DNA from: Arthrobacter pascens
GTDB lineage: Bacteria > Actinomycetota > Actinomycetes > Actinomycetales > Micrococcaceae
DNA: 64,000 nucleotides
NCBI RefSeq assembly: GCF_030816475.1
Contig: NZ_JAUSXF010000001.1
Location: 3,968,001-4,032,000, forward strand
Direction: 5' to 3'
Within the stretch, counting starts at the first letter, position 1, and each line of letters opens with the position of its first letter. The translations under genes were made by a program, and so were the position numbers. The notes beneath the pieces are model-generated. The model was not told the DNA's origin. It searched no databases and worked only from the letters and a program-made list of their open reading frames with translations. This document shows positions 1 to 7,832 of this stretch, in pieces.

Positions 1-779
1 ACTTTATTGCCTTCACTCCGGACCATGCCCGGGCCAGTTTGGAACTGTTCCGCGGCAGGGTCGGACAGTACGTGTTCATCAGTTCCGCTTCCGCCTACCA
101 AAAGCCGCCTGCCCGGTTGCCCGTCGTCGAGTCCACTCCCTTGAAGAACCCGTTTTGGCAGTACTCACGCGACAAGATCGCCTGCGAGGAGTTGCTGTTC
201 GGGGCGTACCGCTCGGAAGATTTCCCGCTCACTGTTGTGCGGCCCTCGCACACGTACGACCGGACCAAGATTGCGATGGTGGGCGGCTGGACGGACATCC
301 ACCGGATGCGCGCCGGGCTGCCGGTGATAGTGCACGGCGATGGAACGTCGCTCTGGACCCTGACCCACAGCCGGGATTTTGCCAAGGCCTTCGTGGGGCT
401 CCTGGGACGGCCCCAGGCGGTGGGCGAGAGCTACACCATCACCTCCGACGAGTACCTTCCGTGGAACCAAATCTACGGACTCTTCGCGCGGGCAGCCGGA
501 GTTCCGGAGCCCGAGCTGGTCCATGTGGCTTCGGAGACCATTGCAGCGCACAGTGACGAACTGGGGCCGAACCTGCTGGGTGACAGGTCTCATTCAGTAG
601 TCTTCGACAACTCCAAAATCAAGTCCCTGGTGCCGGATTACAGGGCCACCATCCCGTTCGCTGACGGTGCCCGGGAGATCGTCGACTGGCATGACAACCA
701 TCCCGGGCTGCAGGTCGTGGACCAGCTGTTCATGGAGCTGAGCGACCGGCTGGTGGCCTGGGCACGCAGGCCTCTCTGA
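1..779 (+). CDS. NAD(P)-dependent epimerase/dehydratase, SDR family (5' truncated by window)
   Basis: The frame is already open at the window edge (first whole codon at base 3), so the N-terminal Rossmann glycine motif lies outside and the TTG at 39 is not the real start. The visible part shows the extended-SDR active site: FISSASAY with the catalytic serine, then YSRDK (YxxxK) about 30 residues later, followed by VVRPSHTYD. This pattern fits sugar-nucleotide epimerases/dehydratases and CSP41-like SDRs. The reaction would use NAD(P) in the cytoplasm; the substrate cannot be read from the sequence. The stop is TGA at 777-779, and an aldo/keto reductase follows 69 bases later on the same strand. 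Confidence 0.85.
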   Translation, partial: FIAFTPDHARASLELFRGRVGQYVFISSASAYQKPPARLPVVESTPLKNPFWQYSRDKIACEELLFGAYRSEDFPLTVVRPSHTYDRTKIAMVGGWTDIHRMRAGLPVIVHGDGTSLWTLTHSRDFAKAFVGLLGRPQAVGESYTITSDEYLPWNQIYGLFARAAGVPEPELVHVASETIAAHSDELGPNLLGDRSHSVVFDNSKIKSLVPDYRATIPFADGAREIVDWHDNHPGLQVVDQLFMELSDRLVAWARRPL

Positions 780-848
780 CCGATATGAGGACTGATATTC
801 AGCGCGTTTTAAGGGCCACGACCGCCGGATCCGGGAGACACTGTTCAA

Positions 849-1682
849 ATGACACTCGCACCGCTCATCAAACTCAATGACGGACACACCATCCCACAAG
901 TGGGTCTTGGCACCTGGCCGCTGGATGACGATCAGGTGGCTACCGCCGTCGTCCATGCAGTGGAGGCCGGATACCGGCACATCGATACCGCAGTGAAGTA
1001 CGGCAACGAGGAAGGGGTGGGCAACGGCATCCGCGCCAGCGGCGTGGACCGCGGCGAGCTGTTCGTCACTACCAAACTGGACGGCCAGTTCCAGGGCCAG
1101 GACAGGGCCCTGGAAGGGCTGGAGGGCTCCCTGAAACGGCTGAAACTGGACTACGTGGATCTGTTGCTGATCCACTGGCCGCTCCCCCAGCGGGACGACT
1201 ATGTCTCCACCTGGAAGACGTTTGAGCGGCTGCAGCAAGAAGGAAAAGCAAAGTCCATCGGCGTCTCCAACTTCAAGCCGGCGCACCTTGAGCGGTTGAT
1301 GGCCGAATGTGAAGTCGTGCCGGCGGTAAACCAGATCCAGCTCAGCCCGGCCATCACCCGGGTAGCAGAACGTGAGTTCCACGCAAGGCACGGCATCGTG
1401 ACCGAGTCATACAGCCCTCTCGGCGGCCCGGGCGCCGGCCTGCTGGACGCTCCCGTCCTTGCCCAGCTCGGCGAAAAATACGGCAAAACGCCCGGTCAAC
1501 TGGTACTGCGGTGGCATATCCAGCAAGGAATTGTGACCATTCCAAAGTCGGGCAACCCGGACCGGATGGCGGAGAACCTGGACATCTTCGATTTCGCCCT
1601 GGACTCGCAGGATCTAGCGGAAATTGCCATCCTCGAAGAGGCTCCGGACGCCGGCATCGATTCGGACGTGACCGGGCACTAA
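849..1682 (+). CDS. Aldo/keto reductase (2,5-diketo-D-gluconate reductase-like)
   Basis: A 277-residue protein, the normal length for AKR5-type reductases, which reduce carbonyls with NADPH inside a TIM barrel. Visible family motifs: GLGTWPL near the N-terminus, HIDTAVKYGNE with the catalytic Asp and Tyr, VTTKL with the catalytic Lys, DYVDLLLIHWP with the catalytic His, SIGVSNF, and IPKSGNPDRMAENL, where the cofactor phosphate binds. The full tetrad is present, so the enzyme should be active. The ATG is preceded by GGGAG about 10 bases upstream. The physiological substrate is not known; the upstream SDR is co-directional but 69 bases away. Confidence 0.9.
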   Translation: MTLAPLIKLNDGHTIPQVGLGTWPLDDDQVATAVVHAVEAGYRHIDTAVKYGNEEGVGNGIRASGVDRGELFVTTKLDGQFQGQDRALEGLEGSLKRLKLDYVDLLLIHWPLPQRDDYVSTWKTFERLQQEGKAKSIGVSNFKPAHLERLMAECEVVPAVNQIQLSPAITRVAEREFHARHGIVTESYSPLGGPGAGLLDAPVLAQLGEKYGKTPGQLVLRWHIQQGIVTIPKSGNPDRMAENLDIFDFALDSQDLAEIAILEEAPDAGIDSDVTGH

Positions 1683-1814
1683 ACCTCTCCTGCTTACCGC
1701 CGCATCCGGAATGCCGGGTGGCAAAAATAAAGTAAGCATGATTACTATTGAGGCGGAAGGACGAAGCGCACCCGGGATCCGGGTGCCTCCTTTAGAAGGA
1801 AGAGGGAACGACAA

Positions 1815-2081
1815 ATGGGTTTTTTTGCATTTCTGATTCTGGGCCTTATTGCTGGAGCGATCGCTAAGGCGATCCTTCCTGGTCGGCAGGGTGGCGGCAT
1901 TTTCATCACCTTGCTGCTGGGCGTTGTGGGAGCGTTCCTCGGCGGCTGGATCGGCGGACTGATCTTCGGCACCGGGCTGCAGGAGTTCTTTTCGCTCCAG
2001 ACCTGGCTGCTCGCGATCGGCGGCTCGATCATCGTGCTGCTTGTCTACGGCATGATCACCAGGCGGAGCGTCCGGAGCTAA
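1815..2081 (+). CDS. GlsB/YeaQ/YmgE family small membrane protein
   Basis: An 88-residue hydrophobic protein with three glycine-rich transmembrane segments: FLILGLIAGAIAKAI, ITLLLGVVGAFLGGWIGG and WLLAIGGSIIVLLVYGMI. The LIAGAIAK and G-x-x-G-A-F-L-G-G-W patterns are typical of transglycosylase-associated (GlsB/YeaQ) proteins, linked in other bacteria to general or envelope stress. The molecular role is unknown. A purine-rich GAAGGAAGAGGGA precedes the ATG. A strong hairpin follows the stop (2098-2136), and another small envelope-type gene comes next, suggesting a stress-related pair, which is inference. Confidence 0.85.
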   Translation: MGFFAFLILGLIAGAIAKAILPGRQGGGIFITLLLGVVGAFLGGWIGGLIFGTGLQEFFSLQTWLLAIGGSIIVLLVYGMITRRSVRS

Positions 2082-2097
2082 CTGCGGCACTCGGCCA

Positions 2098-2136
2098 GGA
2101 AACCGGCCCGGGGGCACAATCCCTGGGCCGGTTTCC
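2098..2136 (+). terminator. Rho-independent-like hairpin after the GlsB gene
   Basis: Arms GGAAACCGGCCC (2098-2109) and GGGCCGGTTTCC (2125-2136) are perfectly complementary over 12 bp around a 15-nt loop that can pair further. It lies 17 bases after the stop of the small membrane protein. There is no long T tract, which is common for actinobacterial terminators. Confidence 0.7.
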
Positions 2137-2191
2137 CATCTCCCGGCCGTATGGCCGGGCTTGAAACCTTCTCACAGAGCAGGAGTTCACC

Positions 2192-2689
2192 ATGAAATCA
2201 AAACTTCTTTTGGGCGTTGGAATCGCAGCAGGCTACGTCCTGGGATCCCGGTCCGGCCGGGCTGCGTATGACAAACTCAAGGCCCGGGCTGCCAGCATCT
2301 GGGACAGCAAGCCTGTCCAGGACAAGGTTGCCGCGGCCACCGAGGTGATCAAGGAAAAGGCCCCGGAGGTAGCGGACCAGCTCGGTGAAGCGGCCCGCCG
2401 GGCAGGCACCGTGATCGGCTCCGCCATTCACCATGACGACTTGGCCGGGGACAGCAAGACAGGTAACGGCAAGACCAGCAGGGCGGAGACGTCCGACGCC
2501 GGCGCTACCGTGAGTGCCTCAGGTACCGGAGCTGGAGCTGGAAGTTTCGGTGCCGGCACCGGTGACCACATTCCTGCCCACAGCACCCATCCCGAAACCG
2601 CCAACCTCGGCACGTCGGGTGAAAGCGGAGCAGCTTCCGCCGGAGCCACGGGTGCGGATCCCCTAAGGGACGGATCGCAGGGTCCGTAA
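2192..2689 (+). CDS. YtxH-like protein with low-complexity tail
   Basis: A 165-residue protein. The first 20 residues (MKSKLLLGVGIAAGYVLGSR) form a short membrane-anchor helix ending in GSR, then SGRAAYDKLKARA and a basic/acidic amphipathic helix, the arrangement of YtxH/gas-vesicle-like stress proteins. After about residue 85 it becomes an Ala/Gly/Ser/Thr-rich low-complexity tail, probably disordered. Function is unknown; a membrane-anchored envelope stress role is inferred from family and from the adjacent GlsB-type gene. Start ATG 2192 has CAGGAG just upstream. The next gene is convergent. Confidence 0.6.
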   Translation: MKSKLLLGVGIAAGYVLGSRSGRAAYDKLKARAASIWDSKPVQDKVAAATEVIKEKAPEVADQLGEAARRAGTVIGSAIHHDDLAGDSKTGNGKTSRAETSDAGATVSASGTGAGAGSFGAGTGDHIPAHSTHPETANLGTSGESGAASAGATGADPLRDGSQGP

Positions 2690-2698
2690 AGGGATTTT

Positions 2699-2734
2699 TC
2701 GGCGAATGCCCAGTCCCGACCGATCATTCGCCGA
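2699..2734. terminator. Hairpin between convergent genes
   Basis: Perfect 10-bp arms TCGGCGAATG (2699-2708) and CATTCGCCGA (2725-2734), preceded by a TTTTT run. It lies 9 bases after the YtxH-like stop and before the convergent epoxide hydrolase stop, so it may serve as a shared terminator. Confidence 0.6.
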
Positions 2735-2827
2735 CCATCTGCACTGAACTGAACGACCTTGCTGGCCGTCGCGATCCTTGGGGGACGCGGCGGCCAGCGT
2801 CGTTCCGGCGGCAATCGAGCCACCCGG

Positions 2828-3961
2828 CTAACGTGCGATCGGTGTCGCTATCTTGCTGTAGAAGTCATGAATGTCTGCGGACAATACCGCCGGCGATTCA
2901 TGAGCCGCATAATGGCCATGATCAGGGTAGACAACCCAGGACGCTATGTTGCTGTGGTCCCGTTGGGCAAAGCGCCGGATCGACTGGAAATCCCTTCCGC
3001 CTGCGGCGAGCGCTATGGGCACGGTGGTCGGCTCTTCGGGACGTTGCAGTGATTTGGCCATCTCGTAGTAGAACCGGACTGACGAGGCCATCGTTCGCGT
3101 GAACCAGTAGACGGCGACGTTCCCGACAATGAAATCGTCATCCAGGTCGTCGCCGAAAAGCTGGCTGTTCCAGCCCAGAAGACCTGCCGGGCTGTCGGCC
3201 AGGGCGTGCGCCAGCGTCTGTGGCGACTGGGACTGCAGCTGGTTGAAGGCCCCCATATTCTGCCAGAACCAGTTCAAGTGCTGGATGGCAGCTTCTTCCT
3301 CGGGCGTCATATCTGCAAGTTCTTCGGGATCTCCCGTGGGAAAGGAGAACAGCTGCGTGACGTGGACGCCAACGACGTGGGCCGGGTCCAGCCTCCCGAC
3401 TTCCGGGGAAATGATGGACCCGCCGTCGTTCCCGACCGCCCCGTAGCGTTCGTAGCCAAGCCGGGACATGAGCTCCACCCATGCCCTGGCTACTCGATAC
3501 TGGTCCCAGCCGCGCTCTGTAGTGGGCCCGGAGAAGCCAAAGCCGGGCGTCGACGGAACCACCACGTCATAGCCGTCGGCCACAAGCGGCTCGATGATGT
3601 CCAGATATTCGGCAATCGAACCAGGCCAGCCGTGGGTCAGGATGAGTCCGGTTGCGTCCGGCCTGCCGCTGCGCACATGCAGGAAATGGATGTTCTGGCC
3701 ATCGATTTTCGTGATGAACTGCGGAAAAGCGTTCAGCCTGGCCTCGAAGGCACGCCAGTCGAAGCGATGGCGCCAGTGCGCAACGAGCCGCTGGACCCGT
3801 TCTACAGAGGTTCCGTAGACCTCCCCCGAGCCGGGGATCTGGTCAACCCACAGGGTTCGATCCAACCTCGCATGAAGATCGTCGAGTTCCGATTGGGGAA
3901 TGTTCACCCGGAACGGACTCACGGTACTGTCGCTGACCTGTACTTCTGCTGTCTTGCCCAT
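2828..3961 (-). CDS. Epoxide hydrolase, EHN-type alpha/beta hydrolase
   Basis: Start chosen at 3961 (MGKTAEVQ), giving 377 residues; the longer open frame upstream runs into the promoter, and GGAG lies just before this ATG. The N-terminal epoxide hydrolase domain has ELDDLHARLDRTLW, and then come the alpha/beta hydrolase landmarks: LTHGWPGS (oxyanion HGWP), PGFGFSGP, the nucleophile elbow GNDGGS with Asp instead of Ser, a cap tyrosine pair FYYE, and DHGHYAAHE with the catalytic His. It should open an epoxide by attack of water through an ester intermediate; the substrate is unknown. It is divergent from a TetR gene with two shared palindromes between them, so repression by that TetR is likely. 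Confidence 0.88.
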   Translation of the reverse strand: MGKTAEVQVSDSTVSPFRVNIPQSELDDLHARLDRTLWVDQIPGSGEVYGTSVERVQRLVAHWRHRFDWRAFEARLNAFPQFITKIDGQNIHFLHVRSGRPDATGLILTHGWPGSIAEYLDIIEPLVADGYDVVVPSTPGFGFSGPTTERGWDQYRVARAWVELMSRLGYERYGAVGNDGGSIISPEVGRLDPAHVVGVHVTQLFSFPTGDPEELADMTPEEEAAIQHLNWFWQNMGAFNQLQSQSPQTLAHALADSPAGLLGWNSQLFGDDLDDDFIVGNVAVYWFTRTMASSVRFYYEMAKSLQRPEEPTTVPIALAAGGRDFQSIRRFAQRDHSNIASWVVYPDHGHYAAHESPAVLSADIHDFYSKIATPIAR

Positions 3962-4000
3962 ACCTGCTGCTCTCCTTCGCGGACGGATTCCGGTCAATCG

Positions 4001-4052
4001 GAACGGCTTATTCCGTTCTGATACCAGAATAGCGGAACGAAGCATTCCGTTC
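4001..4052. promoter_or_regulatory. Two TetR-type operators GAACG-N8-CGTTC
   Basis: Two inverted repeats of identical architecture lie in the divergent gap: 4001-4018 and 4035-4052, each GAACG, eight bases, CGTTC. They start 34 bases apart, close to three helical turns. The second lies just upstream of the TATTGT -10 element of the TetR gene; the first lies 40 bp upstream of the epoxide hydrolase start. They are the obvious binding sites for the adjacent TetR protein. Confidence 0.7.
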
Positions 4053-4070
4053 AAGTGGTATTGTTGATTC

Positions 4071-4757
4071 ATGAGCAGTTCTCTAAAAGACCCCGTACAA
4101 CCCCCGCCACATGAGCCTCCCCGTGGCCTGAATGGTCGGCGCGCACAGGCAGCCCGGAACGATCACTCCATCCTGGCCGCGGCGAGGACTGTCTTCCTGC
4201 AGAGCCCGCAGGCGCCGGTTGCTGCTGTTGCGAAAGAAGCAGGCGTTGGCATTTCCGCCTTGTACCGCCGCTATCCGGGCAAGGAGCAGCTCCTCCAAAA
4301 GCTGTGCGCAGACGGGCTCAGGACGTTCATCTCAATTGCCGAACAGTATTCGGACGGCCAACCGGATCCTTTCACCGCACTCAAGGACTTTGTTCGGGGA
4401 ATTGTGGATGCGGACGTCCACGCCCTGACAGTCAAGCTCGCAGGTACGTTCACTCCGACGCCCGAACTTGGCGAGCTCTCAGTGCGCGCCGACCTTCTGA
4501 TGAAGTCGATATTTCAGAGAGCCTTCGACGGAGGTATGTTGCGCGCGGATGCTGACGCCAATGACGTCCCGATGATTTTTGAACAACTCACTGCCATCCG
4601 TCTGCTTGACGAGGCGCGTACCGTGGCCCTGCGCCACCGCTACCTGGACCTCATCATGGACGGGATGCGCTCAAATCCAACCTTCGGAACGCTCTCAGCA
4701 CCCGCACCAAGTGGCATGGAGCTCGGGGAACGTTGGGCAGTCCCTCAGTCCGCCTGA
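4071..4757 (+). CDS. TetR family transcriptional regulator
   Basis: A 228-residue protein with the N-terminal TetR helix-turn-helix: ILAAARTVFLQ, then PVAAVAKEAGVGISALYRRYPGKEQLL, the canonical recognition helix and YxYFxxKEx-type end. The rest is a helical ligand domain of ordinary length. It probably represses itself and the divergent epoxide hydrolase through the two GAACG-N8-CGTTC sites, released by an epoxide or related small molecule (inference). No ribosome binding site is visible; TATTGT ends 6 bases before the ATG, so the transcript may be leaderless. The stop codon lies inside a tandem 8-bp repeat. Confidence 0.9.
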   Translation: MSSSLKDPVQPPPHEPPRGLNGRRAQAARNDHSILAAARTVFLQSPQAPVAAVAKEAGVGISALYRRYPGKEQLLQKLCADGLRTFISIAEQYSDGQPDPFTALKDFVRGIVDADVHALTVKLAGTFTPTPELGELSVRADLLMKSIFQRAFDGGMLRADADANDVPMIFEQLTAIRLLDEARTVALRHRYLDLIMDGMRSNPTFGTLSAPAPSGMELGERWAVPQSA

Positions 4758-4784
4758 GTGCCTGAGTGCCTGAGTGCCTGAGTG
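4753..4784 (+). repeat. Tandem 8-bp repeat CCTGAGTG x4 over the TetR stop codon
   Basis: Four perfect head-to-tail copies of CCTGAGTG. The TGA of the TetR gene (4755-4757) is in the first copy, so copy-number change would leave the protein unaltered but would move the next gene's promoter. Confidence 0.9.
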
Positions 4785-4806
4785 TCTCTCAGGGTAGTCT
4801 GTGGTC

Positions 4807-5580
4807 ATGGTGCGTGGTCTTGCCAACATCGGGGCTGAGAGCGTCTTGCTCGTCGGAGCAGGTCGAGCCATTTTGATGCAGATCGCGAATCCTGCTGTAG
4901 GCCACGGCGTGGCCGAGCACAGCAGGTTCGCCGAGGATCCCCTCGACAGGCTTCAGGCAACGATGACCTACGTTTATGCAGTGGTTTACGGCACAGAGGA
5001 GCAGCGGGCCGCCGCCCGTCGCAGGGTCAATCGCGCCCATGCTCCGGTTCGACGTGAGGCGGATTCAGGCTCCCAGGGATATAGCGCCTTCGACGCGCAG
5101 TCGCAGCTCTGGGTCGTTGCGACCCTGTATGACACTGCCGTGACTGTCTACGAAAGAATCTATGGCGAGCTGGACGAGGAGACAGCTGACCGCGTGTATC
5201 AGGACTACGCGCGAATCGGGACGACTCTGCAGGTCCCACCGCAACTATGGCCGGCCGACCGTGCTGCCTTCGCGGCATACTGGGCCGAGTCCCTTCAAAT
5301 GCTTGAGACTGACGCCGTGACGCTGAGCGTTGCCCGGAATCTGCTTCATCCCCCGAGCGGGCCTCTCTGGCTTCGCCTGATCATGCCGCCAGCCCGTTTC
5401 ATCACCGCGGGACTGCTGCCCGACGAGCTGCGTGAGGGCTTTGGATTGCGATGGAGCTCGCGTCACCGCCGCCATTTTGACCGCACCATGCGCACGGTCG
5501 GGATGGTCTACCGTCCGCTGCCGCAGCGGGTCCGGCACTGGTTCAAGAACTACTACCTCGCTCAGCTTGAGAGAGCCTAA
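4807..5580 (+). CDS. Oxygenase MpaB family protein (DUF2236)
   Basis: A 257-residue protein of the DUF2236/MpaB family, haem-associated oxygenases best known from latex-clearing and mycophenolic acid enzymes. Visible family signatures: ILMQIANPAVGHGVAEHSRF, PLDRLQATMTYVYAVVYG, VNRAHAPV, and DAQSQLWVVATLYDTAV, which carry the conserved Arg, Asp and His residues. Activity and substrate are unknown. ATG 4807 is preferred to GTG 4801 because TAGTCT (4795-4800) sits exactly six bases before it, the pattern of a leaderless actinobacterial promoter. It may share a physiological theme with the TetR/epoxide hydrolase pair upstream, but nothing proves it. Confidence 0.8.
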   Translation: MVRGLANIGAESVLLVGAGRAILMQIANPAVGHGVAEHSRFAEDPLDRLQATMTYVYAVVYGTEEQRAAARRRVNRAHAPVRREADSGSQGYSAFDAQSQLWVVATLYDTAVTVYERIYGELDEETADRVYQDYARIGTTLQVPPQLWPADRAAFAAYWAESLQMLETDAVTLSVARNLLHPPSGPLWLRLIMPPARFITAGLLPDELREGFGLRWSSRHRRHFDRTMRTVGMVYRPLPQRVRHWFKNYYLAQLERA

Positions 5581-5626
5581 GCTTCACTCCAACACCATCC
5601 CCGCCATTCACGAGAAGGGCACAAAG

Positions 5627-6277
5627 ATGAGCGATCCCGGCAACAGGCCAACACCTCCGCCCGGCTGGCATCCCGATCCGGCAGGGTCAGGACGGCTCCG
5701 CTGGTGGGATGGCGTCAGGTGGACAGATCAGGTCAGTGGACCATATTCGCCGGGACATCCGCCCGGACAGCAAATGCCCGGCTATCCCTACCCGCCCGTC
5801 CTCGAGCGGCCCCGGATCAGCCCCGAAACGCCGGTCTACAACCCGATGATCTGGATCATCACACTTCTGCCGCTGCTCTCGTTGGTCCCCTTGCTTGTCT
5901 GGAATCCGCAGTTCCGCATCATCTACATCGGCGGCCGGGGCAGACCCACCGTGGATCCCGCCTCGGTCTTCACGCCGGAGTATTTACTGCTCGTGTTTTC
6001 CGGATTCCTCGTATACGGCGTCTCGGTGCTGCTGGCTTATTTCGACAGAGAGCGGCTCAAGCGCGACGGCGTGGTCAGGCCGTTCCATTGGGCTTGGAGC
6101 TTCCTCAGCGGCACGGTGTATGTCATTGGCCGCTCAGTGATTGTCCATAAAGTTGCACCGGGACGCGGGCTGGTGCCCATCTGGATACTGATCGGAGTCA
6201 TTGTTCTCTCCATCGTCGTGTCGACTATCAAAATGTCCGCGCTGATGTCGTCGATGATGTCGTCCATTCCGAGCTGA
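5627..6277 (+). CDS. DUF2510 membrane protein
   Basis: Start at 5627 (MSDPGNRP) removes an out-of-place extension overlapping the oxygenase gene; GAGAAGGG precedes it. The 216-residue protein opens with a proline-rich DUF2510 module, PPPGWHPDPAGSGRLRWWDG followed by VRWTDQ, a short tryptophan-rich domain common in actinobacterial membrane proteins. Four transmembrane segments follow, beginning near residues 70, 120, 155 and 185 (IWIITLLPLLSLVPLLVW, YLLLVFSGFLVYGVSVLLAY and two more). Function is unknown. It follows the oxygenase gene by 46 bases and may be co-transcribed. Confidence 0.8.
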   Translation: MSDPGNRPTPPPGWHPDPAGSGRLRWWDGVRWTDQVSGPYSPGHPPGQQMPGYPYPPVLERPRISPETPVYNPMIWIITLLPLLSLVPLLVWNPQFRIIYIGGRGRPTVDPASVFTPEYLLLVFSGFLVYGVSVLLAYFDRERLKRDGVVRPFHWAWSFLSGTVYVIGRSVIVHKVAPGRGLVPIWILIGVIVLSIVVSTIKMSALMSSMMSSIPS

Positions 6278-6343
6278 GCAAGCCGAATTCGGCTTCGGGA
6301 CCAGCCTGCAGGCTCTCCTCGCCTAACGGGGCACGTTATTGAT

Positions 6344-7672
6344 GCTCCTATAGCTGTCAATGTTCGTTGAGCCAGTGTTCGTAGCGTTGGTGGAAGAGGT
6401 CGTCGCGGGTGTGCCCCCGTTCGAGCCGGGACAGTGCGGAGGGCCAGACGTGGAGGTTGTCCGCTGCGGCCTGGAGGGTGATGTTCTTGGTTTTGCGCAG
6501 TGCCCGGAGGGCTCCTGCGTCCGGTGCCGGTTGCGGATGGAGGAGCTGGTTATAGATTTCACGGGCGATGTAGCGTTTGAGGCAGCGCATGATTTCCTTG
6601 GTGCTTTTGCCTTCGCCCCGCCGTCTGACGACATATGTTTTCGTGCGGGTGTCGCTCATCATCCGGACCAGAGCGACGTGGTGGACGGCTTTGTTGGCCT
6701 GCCGGTCGCCGCCGCGGCTGAGCCGGTGCCGGCTGGTCTTTCCTGAGGATGCGGGGATCGGTGCAACGCCGACGAGGGCCGCGAATTGGGCTTCGGTCCC
6801 GACCCGTTCGGGGTTGTCTCCCACGGTGACCAGCAGCTGGCTGGCCACGTCTGTGCCAACCCCGTGCAGGTCACGGAGCATGGGTGCGTGGATGGTGAGG
6901 ATCGCGTCGAGTTCGGCATCGATCAGCGCCAATTCCTGATGCAGTGCCCGGTAGCGGACCGCGAGGCGTTTGAGCGCGGTGGCGGTGGCGTTTAAAAGGT
7001 TCTGATATGTCCCCTGCCGGGCGGGTCTTCTCCAGCGCGGCCATCATCGCGGCGCTGGTCAGGCCACGGTATTTGGCGCGCAGCGCCTCGGGGGCGGAGA
7101 CGAGGAAGCTCTGGACCTGGTTCATGACCGCGACCCGCGCCCGCATCGCCGTGGACCTCTCGGCCCGCAGGACGCGCAGGGCTTCCACGGCTCCGTCCCG
7201 GGCTTTGGGTGTGGCGGTGCCTCGGCCGGCCAACGCGGACTCGGCGGCCTGGTAGGCATCCAGCGGATCCGACTTCCCTTTCAGCCGGCGCCCCTGCCGG
7301 TTTGGGCGCATGACCTCCAAGACCTCGATGCCCTCTTTGGTCAGGACACGGGAGAGCTCGGCGCCGTAGCTGCCGGTGCCTTCGACTCCGGCGGCGAGGA
7401 CCTGTCCGAAGCCGGTGATGAACGCGATAATCTTTTGGTAGCCGGACCCAACGGCCAGGAATTCCTTATCGGCGACATGGACGCCGGTTTCGGTGATGAC
7501 GGCGACGTGATGCGTATCGGCGTGGGTGTCGATCCCGACGATGACTTTCCGGTGCTCGTTTGCCATGATGAAACTGGCCCTACCTTCCGTTGCGTGCGGT
7601 GGGACATAAAGGGCACGCCGGCCGGGTGGGCAGACAAAGACGGTAATGGGATTCCACTGAACAGGCTCCTAT
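6344..7672 (-). mobile_element. IS110-family insertion sequence, about 1.3 kb
   Basis: The element is defined by the IS110 transposase it carries and by an 8-bp direct repeat GCTCCTAT at 6344-6351 and 7665-7672, one unit of 1321 bp apart, with no terminal inverted repeat, as expected for IS110. The transposase is on the minus strand, with a non-coding left end of about 100 bp (7567-7672) and a very short right end. In the IS110 group the non-coding left end encodes the bridge RNA that guides target choice; whether this short left end does so cannot be decided by eye. The ends are proposed, not proven. Confidence 0.65.
6357..7566 (-). pseudogene. IS110 transposase with a single-base frameshift
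   Basis: The N-terminal part (start 7566) has the DEDD RuvC-like domain: VGIDTHAD, GVEGTGSYG and KSDPLDAYQAAE. The C-terminal part, in another frame, has the Tnp2 domain with LHGVGTDVASQLL and APIPASSGKTSRH, where the catalytic serine lies in ASSG. Both halves read correctly if one base is removed from the C run at 7011-7014 (GGGG on the coding strand), giving AGTYQNLLNATATALKRL across the join. So the gene is one base out of frame. After the Tnp2 domain there is an additional helix-turn-helix segment (ITLQAAADNLHVWPSALSRL) at the extreme C-terminus. Start has GGAAGG upstream. Confidence 0.85.
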
Positions 7673-7832
7673 GAGGTCATGTCCACCTGGCCGCCGCGTT
7701 TTACTGCAGCTGTGCTGCGGCGGACAGATCATTTAGAAGACAAACCCTTCGGGCGTCAGTCGTACCCAGAGTCACACCGCAACACAGCCACTTCCATCAT
7801 TACCGTCGTACCCCTTTGGCAGAGTATTCCTT

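Noticed and set aside
594..1391. 265-codon minus-strand frame over the aldo/keto reductase gene
   Set aside because: The reductase on the other strand has all family motifs, and the antisense frame has none.
3962..4072. Longer start for the epoxide hydrolase at 4072
   Set aside because: It would run through both TetR operators and overlap the divergent start codon; ATG 3961 has a ribosome site.
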